A stretch of DNA of 64,000 nucleotides, taken from assembly GCA_963966185.1 (NCBI GenBank), contig CAWZYM010000380.1, positions 691,001 through 755,000 on the forward strand. The letters run 5' to 3'. Position 1 is the first letter of the stretch. Every line of letters begins with the position of its first letter. A program made the translations under genes and the position numbers. This document shows positions 37,023-61,300 of the stretch, piece by piece. The notes below the pieces were generated by a model. That model saw only the letters and a program-made list of their open reading frames with translations. It was not told where the DNA came from and did not search any database. Source of the DNA: Rhabditoides inermis (lineage: Eukaryota > Nematoda > Chromadorea > Rhabditida > Rhabditidae).

Positions 37023-40000
37023 GCGTAGTCGTTCGGTTCGTGTCGCGCCAGTACCGCATCGTCGGGCTCATCTCGCTCGAGGACATTATCGAGGAGGTAT
37101 TCGGCGACATTGAGGTACGCCACGCTCACACAGGTCACGCCCCTCAAGACTCCTTCTAGGACGACTCTGACATGACGTGTGCGAATCGGAGGAACGGAGT
37201 GCACAGTTGAGAAGAGAGCAGGAGAGAGAGAGGGGGGGGAGAGGAGGACCAACTCCTCGTCTAGGGACCAGGACGTGCTGGACTGGTTCCGTCGCTCGAC
37301 CCGTCACGATGGCGCGGGCCACAACCCCGGGGGCTGCAAGATCGACTCAGTCGCCAAGCAGCTCAGGATCATACAGGTACTGTAGGTACCGTACTTAGTC
37401 GGGGTACTGTACTTTGTCATAATACTATATGCCCACATTTTCAGCAACTATTGCACCAGTGTCCAGGGCTGCGCGAAATGGGATACAATGTATTGAGGTA
37501 TCGGGGCTCGACTTGGCCGATTGTCAACTCCCCCTCCCCCCTTTAGATGTCGCCACTTGCTCGACTCGTGCCAACTCCTCCACCATCCTTTTGGCAACCT
37601 CGTCAACAAAGGCGACACACTGCTGTGAGTACATTTTTTATGCAGAAATATTTGTTCTCACAGTAGCTCAATCGACAAAAATATAGAGCGATTGTGTGAG
37701 CACTGCGATTTTTTTAGTAAATCACGTCAGTATCAAAAATTGTTTCTGGGAAGAGAATCGGTATTACCGCGTCGCCGTCGTAGTTTTCAGCGTATTGGCT
37801 AATTGCTAGATTGACTCTCTCCAATTCCAGCTGTCTGACAGTGATCACTCGGGGCGACCTGGAAATAGTTGGACTGAAGACCGCCACCCCTCATGTGGTG
37901 AATGTAGACACCTTTTCAGCGGAATTGTTCCAAAATTCCACTCCCTATAGTCGGATTGGATCCTATATGCCATCCGTGACATTTCACATGTTGTGCAGTT
38001 TTGTGCAGCACAATATGTTTGTCATCAAATATCCAAAACACTTCCATGAGTAGGAATCGAACCCGTGGACAGGTCGCGGCGATTGTGCGCTGGCGGCGCA
38101 CACTACCACTGCGCCATAGAGGCAGTGGTATGGAAGAGTGAGCCCATCTAGCTCCATTGGCCTCTTCAGTGTACAATGATGAGAGATAACGAGCAACCAT
38201 ATCTGCGAAATTCAATGACCTCTCAGTATGAGCCTCAATGGCGCAGTGGTAGAGCGCGCCGCCAGCGCGCGATCGTTGCGAGCTGCCCAAGGGTTCCATT
38301 CCCTCTCACTAAGCGTTTTGGATATTTGAAGACATACACGTTGTGTTGCACGAAACTGCACAACATGTGAAATGTCACGGATGGCTTATAGGATCCAAAC
38401 CGACTATACCTCTTTTCATCCTCTCCTCTCTCTCCAGATCGGATACGAGCTGACCGACCTGCTCTACAAGGCGTGCGTCGACCAGCACAACGATATTGAG
38501 AAGGTCTGGTCTGTCTGGTTGTGTCGGTGCTTGGTTTCCAGTGCTCTGGTTCGGCTTCGGTATCTGGTTCTTTGGTTTCTGGTTCCTGGTTCCTGGTTCC
38601 TGGTTCCTAGTTCCATGCTGTTTCAGAGCTGTTCGATGATCCGCGTCATTTCGGCGCACGACGTCTTCCTCAAAGGAGGATCTTACTTCCAGGTGCAGTG
38701 GTTGTAGTTGGATACAGTTATCCTGAATTATCTACAGTAGTCCTAACATTACACTAACCTAATAATTCGCGCTGTTAAGTAATGATTGAATATCGTACTT
38801 CCAGATTCCCCTTCACCAGATTCTCAACGTGCTCATCAAACTGCAATCGCGAGAGGTGCAGAAGGAGGTGATCAGATCAATCGATAATCAATCGATAAAT
38901 CAATGATGAGATTTAAGTTCGTGTTCGTGCAAGATGCTACTGAAGAAGATGTATCGTCTTCAAAGAATACGGTAATAAGAATAAGAGGGTAAGAGTGTGA
39001 GAGCAAAAGAGCTAGAGATAGGGGTGGGGTAAGACAGAGAGAAAGAGAGAGAGAGAGAGAAAAAGAGAAAGAGAGACTTTTTCTTTCAGCCATTCTCTCG
39101 CCGCCACATGTGCTACGGCAGTGAGCGTGAGATCAGTGCGTTCTCAGACAGTCAATTTGTGCGCACGATTCGCTTTGACAAGTGAGTACTGTACTTACTG
39201 TACTTACTATAGTAGTAATATATACATGAATTCAATCCATCAATAGTTTATCCGGCATCGGTATATCTGAATATGACAACCCAATCATGACGATATGAAG
39301 CATACAAAAGTGCCTAACAATAATATACTAGATGCATAGACTAACGCCGGGGAAAGACAGGTAAGCTGACGAGGTTAGTTGCGGGAATGAATTAACCAAT
39401 GCATTCACCATCATTCAATTAAAAAAACATATCCTAACCAGCCCAATACAGTACCATATTCCAACCTACCGTATACCTAGATCTATGTGGAAGAAAGGTC
39501 GGGGAGAAAAAGATCCTTCCATTCCAGCATGCTGCATAACCGCATTGCTCCCGAAGAGGAGGAACTGCTCAAGGTACATTATCGATATGTTGATTATCGA
39601 TTTCTCACATTCAGCCCTCTCTGGTCGACGTTGTCCCGCGCAAACCATCCACTACCACCCCCGTCAACACCAAGGACACTACCACGATAAACACTAGGGA
39701 TACGGTAGGTAGGGACGATGCAGTAGATTAGATAAGGAGGGTATGGTAAAGTTTCTCTCTCTTTATTTCAAGAGTACGGCCTAGGTTATGACGGCGTCTG
39801 ACGTCATCAATAAGCAGCAGCGCAAGAGGGAGAAGGAGGAGAAGGAGCAGGAGGAGAAGGAGCAGAAGGATAAAGGCCGCGACGCGAAGAGTGAGAATGG
39901 TAGATGACAGTTATGTCTGTACGCTCAATTTATTTTTTGACCGTGTCTACAGTAATCCAGTATACTCCACAGTAATCCAAACAGTGTTCTGCAGTTCTGC

Positions 40001-40385
40001 AATAACCGAAACACAGTCATCTCGTCGTCACGTTTTCAGGTGGAGACAAGAGAGAGAAGGAGCCACAGAGCAAAGACAAATCAAAGGACAAGAGCAGGAA
40101 TGAGGTCTCCCCTCTCTCTCTCTACATCTCTTCGACACATTTTATTTAGGAAAAAGCGCAGAAGGAGAAAAGCCGGGATCGTGCCAAGGAAAAGAGTACG
40201 AGAGAGAAGAACCCGAAACGAAAGAGTGCCGAGCAAGTGGTACGTAACGAAACGTTATTTTACATTATACATTCTATATTTACTCGTTTCAGACTCCGAA
40301 TCAGTCACTGAAAACGCAGACCACTCCCAATGTATCGTTTGGGGTATGCTCTCCTGCAAGCGAACCGATAAAAAGAAAGAAGTGA
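31602..40385 (+). CDS. CNNM: CNNM-type (ancient conserved domain) metal transporter, 5' end missing
   Basis: CNNM proteins are membrane Mg2+ transporters or regulators with DUF21, CBS-pair and cNMP-like domains. Seen in order: a short ectodomain; DUF21 membrane segments (FFAIAIVLVLLSGVCSGLNM, LICTFAIANTLLNVIS, VVPTLLIVLFGEILPQ, FLFLICYPLAWPVSRL) with the conserved FRRRANQLIC; CBS domains (VGMLMTKIEDSFLL, GYTRIPIFIG, MLNVKDFIKV, RIVGLISLEDIIEEVFGDIE); a likely cNMP-like domain (HHPFGNLVNKGD, TVITRGDLEIVGL); a Lys/Glu-rich tail ending PIKRKK-stop. Clear exons include 31602-31688, 31748-31942, 32043-32159, 32275-32397, 32466-32534, 32577-32705, 32982-33067, 33255-33345, 37029-37114, 37265-37376, 37444-37497 and 37831-37902. 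A LINE interrupts the second CBS domain at the 33602 exon. The junctions around 33067/33101 and 33624/37029 do not keep phase with canonical sites. Confidence 0.8.
32805..32877 (-). tRNA. tRNA-Phe (GAA)
   Basis: The 73-base minus-strand sequence starts GCCTCGATAGCTCAGTTGGG. It has acceptor pairing GCCTCGA/TCGGGGC, D stem GCTC/GAGC, anticodon loop CTGAAGA (anticodon GAA) and T stem ACCGG/CCGGT. It closely matches eukaryotic tRNA-Phe, without an intron. There is one C-T mismatch in the anticodon stem, and the T loop begins with A where T is usual, so it may be a decaying copy. It lies antisense in a CNNM intron. Confidence 0.75.
33628..36830 (+). mobile_element. Near-full-length Jockey/CR1-like LINE inside the CNNM gene
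   Basis: An upstream frame starts at 33630 (MEEDEVFEASDLV) and stops at 33726. From 33795 the endonuclease begins (LNARSVRNKLYDLEAFLILH, DICILTES) and meets TAG at 33981 where Trp is expected. It resumes (GGVLIFASTRAS, LIAVYRTPG), shifts frame near the A5 run at about 34252-34256, and continues to 36685. There the endonuclease is completed (AILGDFNCPGIDWP, CDHLPVF) and the reverse transcriptase follows (YVDYKKAFDTINHSML, CGVPQGSCLGPLLFN, VLYADDLKVYF). It is recent but non-autonomous in this copy. Confidence 0.9.
36927..37020. repeat. (TA)n microsatellite
   Basis: About 47 TA repeats lie just before the CNNM exon starting at 37029, between it and the LINE tail. Confidence 0.95.
37950..38404. 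mobile_element. tRNA-Gly-like foldback element, copy 1
   Basis: The 455-bp element is flanked by TATA at 37946-37949 and 38405-38408. Ends are GTCGGATTGGATCC and GGATCCAAACCGAC. Each arm carries a tRNA-like segment facing outward; the right one reads GCCTCAATGGCGCAGTGGTA, then a GCGCG/CGCGC stem with loop CCGCCAG (GCC, Gly-like) and GGGTTCCATTCC. It sits in a CNNM intron just after the exon ending at 37902. Confidence 0.85.
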
Positions 40386-41555
40386 AGCAGATCCACCTCA
40401 AGTTCTGATTATCTTAAATTATTTCTAACATAACTTATTACTTACAACTTACACTTAAGTTAATTTATCACTTTACAACTTACAGTTTTGTGTAAAGAAC
40501 ATATTTTACGGTTTGCGTTGTGAATAAAATTGCCATTGTATGATTCTTGCTACTTTCCTCTCCTTCACTGTTCGTTAGCTGTATTTTCTAGTGTATTGTA
40601 TTACATGCAACGTTTCTCACCGGCGCACCATTGGCCTAATTAAATGTTGTCTAAGTCTCTTTTTGTCGAGACATGGGTATGCAAAGGATGCTCTCTAATG
40701 TGCGAGTGCGGGGTGGAGCAGATGCAAGAGCTGTTCAGGAACAGCAAAAAGGCCAAGCTGTTGTAGTTGGGATCATTTCATTTTGTATGCGCACTGCCAT
40801 TGAGTTTGAATCAAGTCTAGCAGCAGGGAATTTGTGATGTTGTTGTTTAGTGTAGTTGTGTAGTGTTGTGTACGTGTAGTTGTTCTGTTCTGTAGATGGA
40901 CACGTACTCTGGGATGAGGCTGACTCATATCGATCGAATGAGATGGACCAAACACTGTGAGGCAGGAAGAAGTTTGTATCCGGTTTCTAATTTGAACACA
41001 TTCATATTCACTTGTATGTTTTTGTGGGCTATTAATGTTAGTTTTCTTTCTCAAAAATGTTTGTTATTGTTGTGTGCAATATAGTGCTGTTTGAACTCGG
41101 GGCAAACGCAAAATGTTCTCATACTCCCGTCTCCATACGTCACTTGGCGACTACGTACATAGATGCATTAGACACGAGTCAACTACTGTTTTTTTAAACA
41201 AACAAACAATTTGTTTTAATGAGCAAGCTGATTTATCCGTATTCGCATCTCACCACCAGTCTATTTACAAAAACTCACACCAAGGAAAGGGGCCAATCAC
41301 ATTTGATAACTTATCATCGGGAGACTGATATCAATATACATAGGCTCTGCTCTATATCACTATCATATAAAATTATGCATCTACAAAGAATTGTACAGAC
41401 ATTTTAGCAATCAATAAAAATACTCATTTACATACTTTCTAGTAGGCCATACAATCAGTAGCAAAATATTCAGTAGTGTGCAAAATAATGTAATTTCACA
41501 GAAACTCTTTGTCTCTCTGTCTCTCTTTCTGCGTCGCTCTCTCCTCCTCCTCTTC
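40386..41555. other. Convergent intergenic region CNNM/USP8
   Basis: It holds the CNNM poly(A) signal at 40523-40528. A short plus-strand open stretch (EQMQELFRNSKKAKLL-stop, ending at about 40765) could be an alternative last exon of CNNM. Nothing else is recognised. Confidence 0.35.
40523..40528 (+). terminator. Poly(A) signal of the CNNM gene
   Basis: AATAAA lies 138 bases after the CNNM stop in an AT-rich 3' flank. Confidence 0.6.
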
Positions 41556-54104
<12,549 letters not shown>

Positions 54105-56050
54105 CTAGGAATAAACAAGTAATAAAACAACAAATGCATTGCAACTGGCAATAGGGCCGGCAGGTGGTGATGAATCGATTTGATTTGTGGTGCGAGATAG
54201 AGAGAGAAAGAGAAAAACACGATTTTGCAGGGTGTCGCAGGGCCAGTTCGATATTGCAAATCAATATTGACGACTGACTCATGTCACGAGAGAGCCGAAA
54301 CGGCGGCATTCAATAGACCACTCACTTGTGCATACTTTTAACCCTTTGAAACGTATAAAACGAATATAAAAAAGAAAAAAAAACACCTAATACACAAGAT
54401 CAGCTGCGCTCACGGTCACCCGCTGACGCTCGTTGTGCGCCAAGGGTGTTATTAGCGTGGATCAATGTTTTCGCGCACACATAATTGCGAAAGAGTCGTA
54501 ATGCAGGGAGTATGTCAGTTTCACTTTAAAAAAAACACACACACACAACAACAACAACAACATGACCGACTGTAGCAACTTTCAAACAGGAAAAGTTCAT
54601 TTCAATCTATATCACGTGAACTTCATAACTCGCGATTCAAACAGGTCTATCAGCTGCTTGCGGTCGCGCGCGTGAAATGAATCAACACGACGCGATCGCA
54701 CTTTCTCACTCATGTTCATAGTATTTGTAAAGGCGATCGCATGTTTTAATGAACAGAACAATAACTAACAAACGACCGGCGATGGGTCTCTCATATCCTC
54801 TTCCACAGTTGGACGTTGGCGGGAAGTATGCACAGCCTATTCTAAACTCTCTTTCTTTCTCTCTCCCACTCATTTTTGAAACACTCACTGTAATCCTATC
54901 TCGCAATCGAACAGATGAGCAGAGTGAATCGGATCACAATGAATTCGAGATTTATGGACACACGATACGACCCTCATTCCCTGCCATCACTCACCCGTGT
55001 ATGTCTACCCTCTCCTCCTCCTCCTCCCTCTGCTCCTCCTCCAGTGATAGGTTGAGGAATGCACAATGTACACTGTCTGTCGTTGACATATTGTATGTTG
55101 TGTTTCGCGCGTCGCTTGTATATAAGCGCTGATATCAGATGTATCTTGGTCAATTCTTCAGTAAAGCTTTTCTGTGATATGTGTATTTGTCTTACTATTA
55201 CTCTCCTACTGTTTCCGTTGCTGCCCTCAGTCTTGTAAGAATGCACACTTCTACGCGCGCTTCCTCTCTCTCCCCTCTCTTCTAGTATCTCGCTCCTGCT
55301 CTTTCTCTCTGTGTTGCAGCTTTCTTGTTTGGGAAAAAATTGGCAGGTGAACAGGTCGTGCCGGCAACGGACACTGTTGGGAGACGAGGAGAAGCGTATG
55401 GCGGCAGGTGTGCGGTGTTGGTCAAACTAATGGGGTGCGCAGGAATTGAACCCACACAGAGCATGATAAACGAGTAATCAGGTTCACATGTAATAGTTCA
55501 CATGTTTTTTTTCAATTTCGATGGTCGATGATACTCAGATGTCTATGACGCGTGAAAATGATATACGCTTATGTCTCTCTCGTTCGTTGCGTGTACCATG
55601 CGTTTCTTTCAGACGCTCTGTGCGGCGATGAACGATGGCTGAGTGGTTGGAACGCGCAGAGGCCCTGAGCTACTGTCGTCATTGTCTGGGCATTCTCTTC
55701 CATGCGTGTTGATTGTAAGAGGTGGTTGTGGAGGAGCCATCCACTCTCCCCTTCACACCTCACAGTACTTGTGCTAGACTGGCAAGGCAGCAGCGAGGGC
55801 AGACAGCGCCACTCGTGACCCCGTCTGAGTGAGTGCGGGTTTGAATTGACTTACAGCCTGCGCCAGAGCGATAGTTTTCGATCTACCTCGCTTGCAGTTC
55901 GAAATACGGTGCCATAACCGTCTGTCTCTCTTGTTTTGCGCGCTATTGCCGAGAGCTGACTCTCCGTCTTCCTCTGATCTACCCCACCGCGCGCAACTTA
56001 TTGCGAGCATAGAACTACATATATGGATGAGTGTTTTTTGTCGTAATTTT
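54105..56050. other. USP8 upstream region and non-coding stretch
   Basis: It contains the presumed USP8 promoter and several open but unsupported frames. There is a CTCCTC-rich patch near 55010-55040 and the second copy of the dispersed repeat. No gene is recognised. Confidence 0.35.
55858..56016 (+). repeat. Dispersed 157-bp repeat, copy B
   Basis: Near-identical to 49319-49474, same orientation; flanking sequences differ, so it is a discrete mobile or duplicated unit. Confidence 0.85.
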
Positions 56051-56078
56051 GTGACTAGATGAATATGCCGGTTGATTC

Positions 56079-56079
<1 letters not shown>

Positions 56080-56130
<51 letters not shown>

Positions 56131-56197
56131 TTCCCTCTCTCTCTCTCTTTCTCTCTCTCTCTCCCTCTCTCTCTCTTTCTCTCTCTCTCTCTTTCCC

Positions 56198-56236
<39 letters not shown>

Positions 56237-56645
56237 TCTCTCTCTCTCTCTCTCTTTCTCTTTCTCTTTCTCTTTCCTCTCTTTCTCTTTCTCTTTCTCT
56301 CTTCTCTTTCTCTTTCTCTTTCTCTTTCCTCTTTCTCTTTCCTTTCTCTTCTCTTTCTCTTTCTCTTTCTCTTTCTCTTTCTCTTCTCTTCTTTCTCTTT
56401 TCTCTTTCTCTTTCTCTTTCTCTTTCTCTTTCTCTTTCTCTTTCTCTTTTCTCTTTCTCTTTCTCTTTCTCTTTCTCTTTCTCTTCTTTCTCTTTCTCTT
56501 TCTCTTTCTCTTCTCTTTCTCTTTCTCTTCTCTTTCTCTTTCTCTTTCTCTTTCTCTTTCTCTTCTCTTCTCTTTCTCTTTCTCTTCTCTCTTTCTCTTT
56601 TCTCTTTCTCTTTCTCTTTCTCTTTTCTCTTTCTCTTTCTCTTTC

Positions 56646-56682
<37 letters not shown>

Positions 56683-56839
56683 CTTCTCTTTCTCTTTCTC
56701 TTTCCTCTTTCTCTTTCCTCTTTCTCTTTCTCTTTCTCTTCTCTTTCTCTTTCTCTTTCTCTTTCTCTTTCTCTTTCTCTTTCTCTTTCTCTTTCTCTTT
56801 CTCTTTCTCTTTCTCTTTCTCTTTCTCTCTTCTCTTTTC

Positions 56840-56882
<43 letters not shown>

Positions 56883-56901
56883 TTCTCTTTTCTTTCTCTC
56901 T

Positions 56902-56941
<40 letters not shown>
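56080..56941. repeat. 860-bp polypyrimidine tract of CT and CTTT units
   Basis: The plus strand is almost purely C and T, built of (TC)n, (TTTCTC)n and (CTTT)n blocks. Both strands give long artefactual Ser/Leu/Phe or Arg/Glu/Lys frames. Such mirror-repeat homopurine tracts can form triplex (H-) DNA. Confidence 0.95.
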
Positions 56942-56944
<3 letters not shown>

Positions 56945-56951
56945 TCTTTTC

Positions 56952-58236
56952 AGATCGATCGAGCCGTTCTTTTCCTCTGCCTTTCTCGTTTCCTTTGCCT
57001 CTGCGCAAGCAGGATAACCAGCAAGCAGATCCAGGTTGGTTTTATATATTTTGGCACTTTAGAGCGATCATTGTGTTGTATTAATCGGCAATTACTTGTC
57101 TGACATGTTTTTTGCTCCGCCGATACGGCGAATCGGAATGTGATCGTGAGATAAAACTTTCGCCGTCCAACCCATACAGTTTTTCTGCATTCACTCAATG
57201 CAGACCGATTCTGTAGTGTGTTTTCCAGACTTCAACCCTGCTCCACCAGCCATCGTCGACCCCCCGTGTCCCGTGGCGCCTTGGACTGGTTCTTTAGAAG
57301 GCTGTATGCTAGCATTCGGGCAACCGTCTGTAGGCTGACGACTATGGTTAGTGGTGGTAGATGGACTAGTGGTTTCAAATAACAAAACTCACTGAGTATT
57401 TTTTATTATTATTTGGAACCACCGGAAAACCTTGTGTTTTCCGGTGGTTCAATTCGTTGCATTCGACCATTCGACCGGTGAATACGATAGACGATAGATG
57501 GAGAGGGAGAGAGATAGGGAGGGAGGAAGGGAGAGAGAGTGGAAAAGAGAGGGACAGAGGTAGGAGAGAAAGGGCCAAGGAGAAAGAGTGAGAGACAGCT
57601 GCAGCAGGTCATTTGCAGGAGATGGGAGATGGAGAGGGAGAGCATGGTTGCACATCTTCCTGTTGCATTGATCGGCGCTCATCAACGCATACAAGGTAGT
57701 TTTTTTGAGAGGGAGAAAAGGGGGAGGTAGAAATTCTCTTGCAGGTTCTTTTCTGGAGTCAGGGCAAGGAGCTGTTCTGGCGGGAAGTATTCGACGGAAG
57801 ACGAGTACGAGGAGACGGTGATGCAGAGTGAGTGGGCGGGGGGTCAGCGGGGGCGGGGCTTGTATGTGGTGTTCATTTCAGAGACTGGCGTCCTGTTTCT
57901 GCTGCCTGTGCATCTCATGCAGTTGTTCTCGGAGCGAGGGGCCACAAGTGAGTGGGGGAGAGGCGGTTGGGGTGACGTGCTAGGTAGTGAGAGGTGGATA
58001 TTGCAGCTCGACGCTGGCTCGCCTCTCCGCTCTACACGAGCATATCTTATCGGAGATGGCCTGATTGGAAGGAAACGCCACTCAGGTGAGCGATCAAAGA
58101 GCACCCGAGAAAGAGAGAGAAGGCAGAGAGAGGAGGGATAGGAGCATTGCCGGCTGCTTCTGCTCCAGCTCCGGAGGGACAAGCTACCAGAGACGATCAG
58201 ACCACCACACCTGCGAGGACAATCAACCGAGAACCG
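56952..58236 (+). CDS. Possible unrecognised plus-strand gene
   Basis: Segments bounded by plausible plus-strand splice signals occur at about 57204-57350, 57618-57693, 57746-57828, 57881-57949, 58006-58085 and 58142-58236. I could not join them into one frame with confidence, and no family is recognised. A frame in the last segment ends PARTINREPS-stop. These could be exons of a fast-evolving gene, a non-coding transcript or chance. Confidence 0.2.
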
Positions 58237-58269
58237 TCGTAACACACAACACTGTTCATGCCATATAAG

Positions 58270-58275
58270 TTTATT
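58270..58275 (-). terminator. Poly(A) signal of the aldo-keto reductase gene
   Basis: TTTATT on the plus strand is AATAAA on the minus strand, 39 bases past the stop codon of the reductase. Confidence 0.55.
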
Positions 58276-58313
58276 TCATTTTTCACATAACAAAGTGTGT
58301 TTGTCCTTTTTCA

Positions 58314-61300
58314 TCACTCCTCCTTGCACACGTCGACACCCGAGCGGTCAATGTCGTCGAAGGGGAACCAGGGGTGATGCTGGGCACTGCAGAGAAAGGA
58401 GATATAGTCGGATTGGATCCTATATGCCCATCACGTGATATTTCACATGTTGTGCAGTTTTGTGCAACACAACATGTATGTCATCGAATATCCAAACGCT
58501 TCCATTAGTAGGAATCGAATTCGTGGACAAGCCGCAGCGATTGTGCGCTGGCGGCGCACACTACCACTGCACCATTGAGGCTCATACTGAGAGGTCATTG
58601 ATTTCGCAGATATGTTTGCTCGTTATCTCTCATCATTGTACACTGAAGAGGGCCAGTGGAGCTGAATGAGCGATCTTTTAACCACTGCCTCTATGGCGCA
58701 GGTGGTAGTGTGCGCCGCCAGCGCACAATCGCTGCGGCTTGTCCGCGGGTTCGATTCCTACTAATGGAAGCGTTTTGGATATTTGATGACATACATGTTG
58801 TGTTGCACAAAACTGCACATGTGAAATGTCACGGATGGCATATAAGTCGAGCTCAATTGTCTTTTTCGCAATAATATGGAAAACTATGAAATAAGTAAAT
58901 ATTGCGACTAAAGTTTGCAAATTCATATCATCATTAAACAAATGCAAATCACATTTTCAAATAGTAAAAGTTTCCGAAAATCCAAAACATTCTGTCTTTG
59001 CATTGTAAAATAGGCCCATGGACAGCCCATGGACAACTTTGCAGAAGTGCAGCGAGAACTCATCTGCAGAATCGGCCCTGGGCCGATTTTGCAGACGAAA
59101 TTCAGACAGTCTGTAAAATCAGCCCAGGGCCGATTTTACAGACAAATCGCAGACAAAGAGGGCAGAACCATCTGCATTATCGGCCCTCGGCCGATTTTGC
59201 AGACAGACCTGATAGCTTGTCTTGGCAAAACATACGCCGAGCGCGGGACTCGATCCCAAGAAGCGAGCGCGCAGATTGCACAACGATACCACTAGGCCAT
59301 CCACGCTTGCGCTGCTCTCTCTCTCAAAGACGGGAAACAATGCGCTGCGTTCAAAGAGACGAGACTTGATGATGCTTACTTTGTGAATGTAATTGTTTCG
59401 AAGCCAAGGAACTAATCTTTTGGAAACATAGCATTTGATATTTGAATGTTCACTCTCACACAATTAGCAGTAGCTGTCACGATACTTTTTTGAGGTGCGC
59501 GCTGTCGACTATTAGTTAATGCAGCACGCAACATGTGCCAGCGTAGTGTAGTGGTGTAGCACCGCGAACATTGATCTTATCTCGCGAGTTCGAAACTCGC
59601 ACTCGGCGAATGTTTTGCCAAGACAAGCTATCAGGTCTGTCTGCAAAATCGGCCGAGGGCCGATAATGCAGATGGTTCTGCCCTCTTTGTCTGCGATTTG
59701 TCTGTAAAATCGGCCCTGGGCTGATTTTACAGACTGTCTGAATTTCGTCTGCAAAATCGGCCAGGGCCGATTGTGCAGATGAGTTCTCGCTGCACTTCTG
59801 CAAAGTTGTCCATGAGCTGTCCATGGGCCTATTTTACAGAACACAAGTCAGAACACTTGGAAATTGATAGTTCGTTTCATTTTGAACTATTTTACAATTC
59901 ATTCACAATATTTCAAGAACGATTTTGCATCATAAGTTGTTAAATATCTACCATAGACAGTTTTGCAACTCACAACTGGAGTAGGATGAGCCTCTTCTGC
60001 TCCTCCACCGCTTCCAGATCCGCCAGCTCCTCCCGGGTGAGACGGAAATCGAAGATGGAGATGTTCTAAAATCGGTTGATTGTGGCTCGCACTAAGTTAA
60101 TAAGTTTCCGGCGGAGATAAATTCTTCAGTGTCGTCATACCATGTGGCGAAAGTGACGCACTATCGATACAGCGAGCGCCAATGGAATCCATTGTCAATT
60201 GTGTTTCATGCGATTGACCTGCTTGAGCCTCTCCGGATTGGTAGACTTCGGGACGGCTGCGACACCGCGATCGAGAAGGAAACGGAGGAGGATCTGAAGT
60301 CGTCGTCAATCTTTTCGAAAACCGTTTCGGAAGTAGTTGTAAGTAGTTGGAGGATATTAGAAAGTAGTTTGAAATGGTTGGGGGCATGTTAGTTGGAAGT
60401 AGTTGGAAGTAAGTTGGAGGGCGTTTTGCAATTTGGAGATAGTTGGGAAGCGCAAACAAGCAGAGATTTGGTTTTGAGAAAACTGTAGAGGGAGGGATCG
60501 TGTGCCGCACCTGTGTCTCCGTCTTCCCGTACTTCTTGCCCAGCTCCTTTACTTTCTCGTTGTGCACCAGCAGGGACGACATCTTGGATGCGTTCACGCC
60601 TGCAACACTCACATAGAAAAATATTTTGGGAATGTATTTCTTCACACCATGGACACAATTCACAACGCGTATCTTGCTATCGATATATTGAAATGATACA
60701 TGTTGCAAGACCGCGAAGTGAAACGAAAAGAAGACATTGTGACACCGACCAGGATTTCCGAGCGGGCTGTAGGCAGTGACAGTGATGTTCCTCTCGCGGC
60801 AGATGGAGAGAAGAGAGGACTGACGGAAGTTGAGATGGCACTCCACCTAAAATCAATACAAACTTATCAGTGAACATAAATATCCTATTTATCTTGTTTA
60901 ACCTATTAATCCTGTTACTGAAGAATAGAAGTGGGAATCGTAACAAACAATTGCGTATGCGTTTCAGAAATATAGTAGGCTCGCAAATGAGTTTCCCTCT
61001 TTTCATAAGAGACATTAGGGTTAAGTTTCACTGTTTTCATAAGAGACATTAGGGTTGCATAAGAGAGGGGGGGGGGGGGGGGGGGGGGGGGGGAGGGGAA
61101 AAGAGGGGGAGAAAGATCAGAGTCCTTTCAATGAGGTTTTCAAATTGACAAAACTTAGCGTGTCCAGTGGGAATTGATCCCGCGAACTCATTCTTGCCAA
61201 GCGAGAGCGTTACCAGGTTACCACTCACTCAGCAGCTACGTGTGGTGACTGCGAATAGGAACTGTGAACGTGAGAAGTAATGTTCACTGTCCAACAGTTT

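Noticed and set aside
38228..38310. Functional tRNA-Gly gene
   Set aside because: The anticodon stem-loop looks good, but acceptor and T arms are imperfect, and the same sequence recurs inverted in the other arm of the element and in its second copy.
55774..57103. Long Ser/Leu/Phe and Arg/Glu/Lys frames over the CT tract
   Set aside because: Pure simple-sequence translation, with no non-repetitive coding content attached.
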